Position numbers and translations under genes: made by a program
Assembly: GCA_946887295.1 (NCBI GenBank)
Contig: CAMPKP010000181.1
Location: 1 to 5,615 of the forward strand
DNA from: an uncultured Gemmatimonadota bacterium
GTDB lineage: Bacteria; Gemmatimonadota; Gemmatimonadetes; Gemmatimonadales; GWC2-71-9
Direction of reading: 5' to 3'
DNA length: 5,615 nt
The notes under the pieces: generated by a model
What the model saw: the letters and a program-made list of their open reading frames with translations, nothing else
What the model was told of the DNA's origin: nothing
Database searches by the model: none
Part shown: piece by piece, positions 5,399-5,615 of the stretch
Layout: the number at the start of each line of letters is the position of its first letter
Position numbering within the stretch: position 1 is the stretch's first letter

Positions 5399-5615
5399 TC
5401 ACCACCCCATCGCGCGAGCGCGCTCCACGATCACCGCCGCCGCTCCGTCCAGCCCCAGCGCGGCAGTGTTGAGCACCATGTGATAGCTGGCGGGATCGTC
5501 CCAGTCCCGACTGTAATACTGCCGGTGGTACCGCGCGCGGTTCTTGTCGGTGTCGTCGGTCAGGGTGGCGGCCTCCGGGAGCGGCAGCGCGAGCCGCGCC
5601 GCCACCCTGACCGAC
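5399..5615 (-). CDS. Cytidylate kinase-like family protein, C-terminal part (5' truncated)
   Basis: Only the last 71 residues are visible; the frame stays open to the right edge, so the GTG at 5605 is probably an internal Val. The sequence contains the block TDKNRARYHRQYYSRDWDDPASYHMVLNTAAL (in pieces: TDKNRARYHRQYY, then DWDDP, then YHMVLNT), which I recognise as the C-terminal region of cytidylate-kinase-like P-loop proteins (AAA_26/Cytidylate_kin2 type). In that family the Arg-rich stretch forms part of the phosphate-contacting lid, and the final helix follows LNT. The P-loop would lie outside the window. Its true substrate is unknown; these proteins are often annotated as cytidylate kinases without proof. 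It ends in RARAMGW and is convergent with the AAA+ gene. The visible 5' part is affected by the 18-bp inverted repeat described separately, so the outermost residues should be treated with caution. Confidence 0.78.
   Translation of the reverse strand, partial: SVRVAARLALPLPEAATLTDDTDKNRARYHRQYYSRDWDDPASYHMVLNTAALGLDGAAAVIVERARAMGW
5555..5615. repeat. Perfect 18-bp inverted repeat ending on the last base
   Basis: GTCGGTCAGGGTGGCGGC (5555-5572) has its exact reverse complement at 5598-5615, separated by 25 bp. The match stops inward at 5573/5597 and is cut off outward by the window edge, so it may be longer. It lies inside the kinase-like coding sequence. Confidence 0.9.

Overview
The window is about 5.6 kb of GC-rich bacterial DNA with short overlaps between co-directional genes and compact intergenic gaps. 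Two details suggest a soil or sediment lineage such as Gemmatimonadota, Acidobacteriota or a related candidate phylum: a tiny lipoprotein with an Asp-Thr/Met-rich tail, and an intergenic CCTGAGCGAAGCGAAGG-type motif that I recall as dispersed in such genomes. This placement is inference. No mobile element, tRNA, rRNA or CRISPR array is visible.

Layout. Bases 1-3358 are a plus-strand operon: the 3' end of glcE (FAD-linked subunit of glycolate oxidase), glcF (its two-[4Fe-4S] subunit), a HAD-superfamily phosphatase-like protein, and a YgfZ-type folate-binding protein. glcE/glcF overlap by 4 bp and HAD/ygfZ by 8 bp. glcF and the HAD gene are either 29 bp apart or overlap by 4 bp, depending on the HAD start. 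A perfect 12-bp GC-rich hairpin follows ygfZ. It is shared with a convergent minus-strand gene for a 62-residue lipoprotein (3417-3605), which has a strong Shine-Dalgarno and a consensus -35 box. Divergent from the lipoprotein is a plus-strand MoxR/ChlI-like AAA+ ATPase (3808-5271). A 127-bp gap with the dispersed-type motif and a second hairpin separates it from the 3' end of a minus-strand cytidylate-kinase-like gene that runs off the right edge.

How the genes fit together. GlcE and GlcF belong to the enzyme that oxidises glycolate to glyoxylate. A HAD phosphatase next to them could supply glycolate from 2-phosphoglycolate, and YgfZ could maintain the Fe-S clusters of GlcF. That is a plausible phosphoglycolate-salvage cassette, but the HAD protein carries Asn in place of the catalytic acid/base Asp, so its activity is uncertain.

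The least ordinary observations are this HAD substitution, the Ala/Asn deviations in both Walker motifs of the ATPase (which has no von Willebrand partner in view), the DTxM repeats of the small lipoprotein, and a perfect 18-bp inverted repeat that ends exactly on the last base. I do not see a clearly new multi-gene system.
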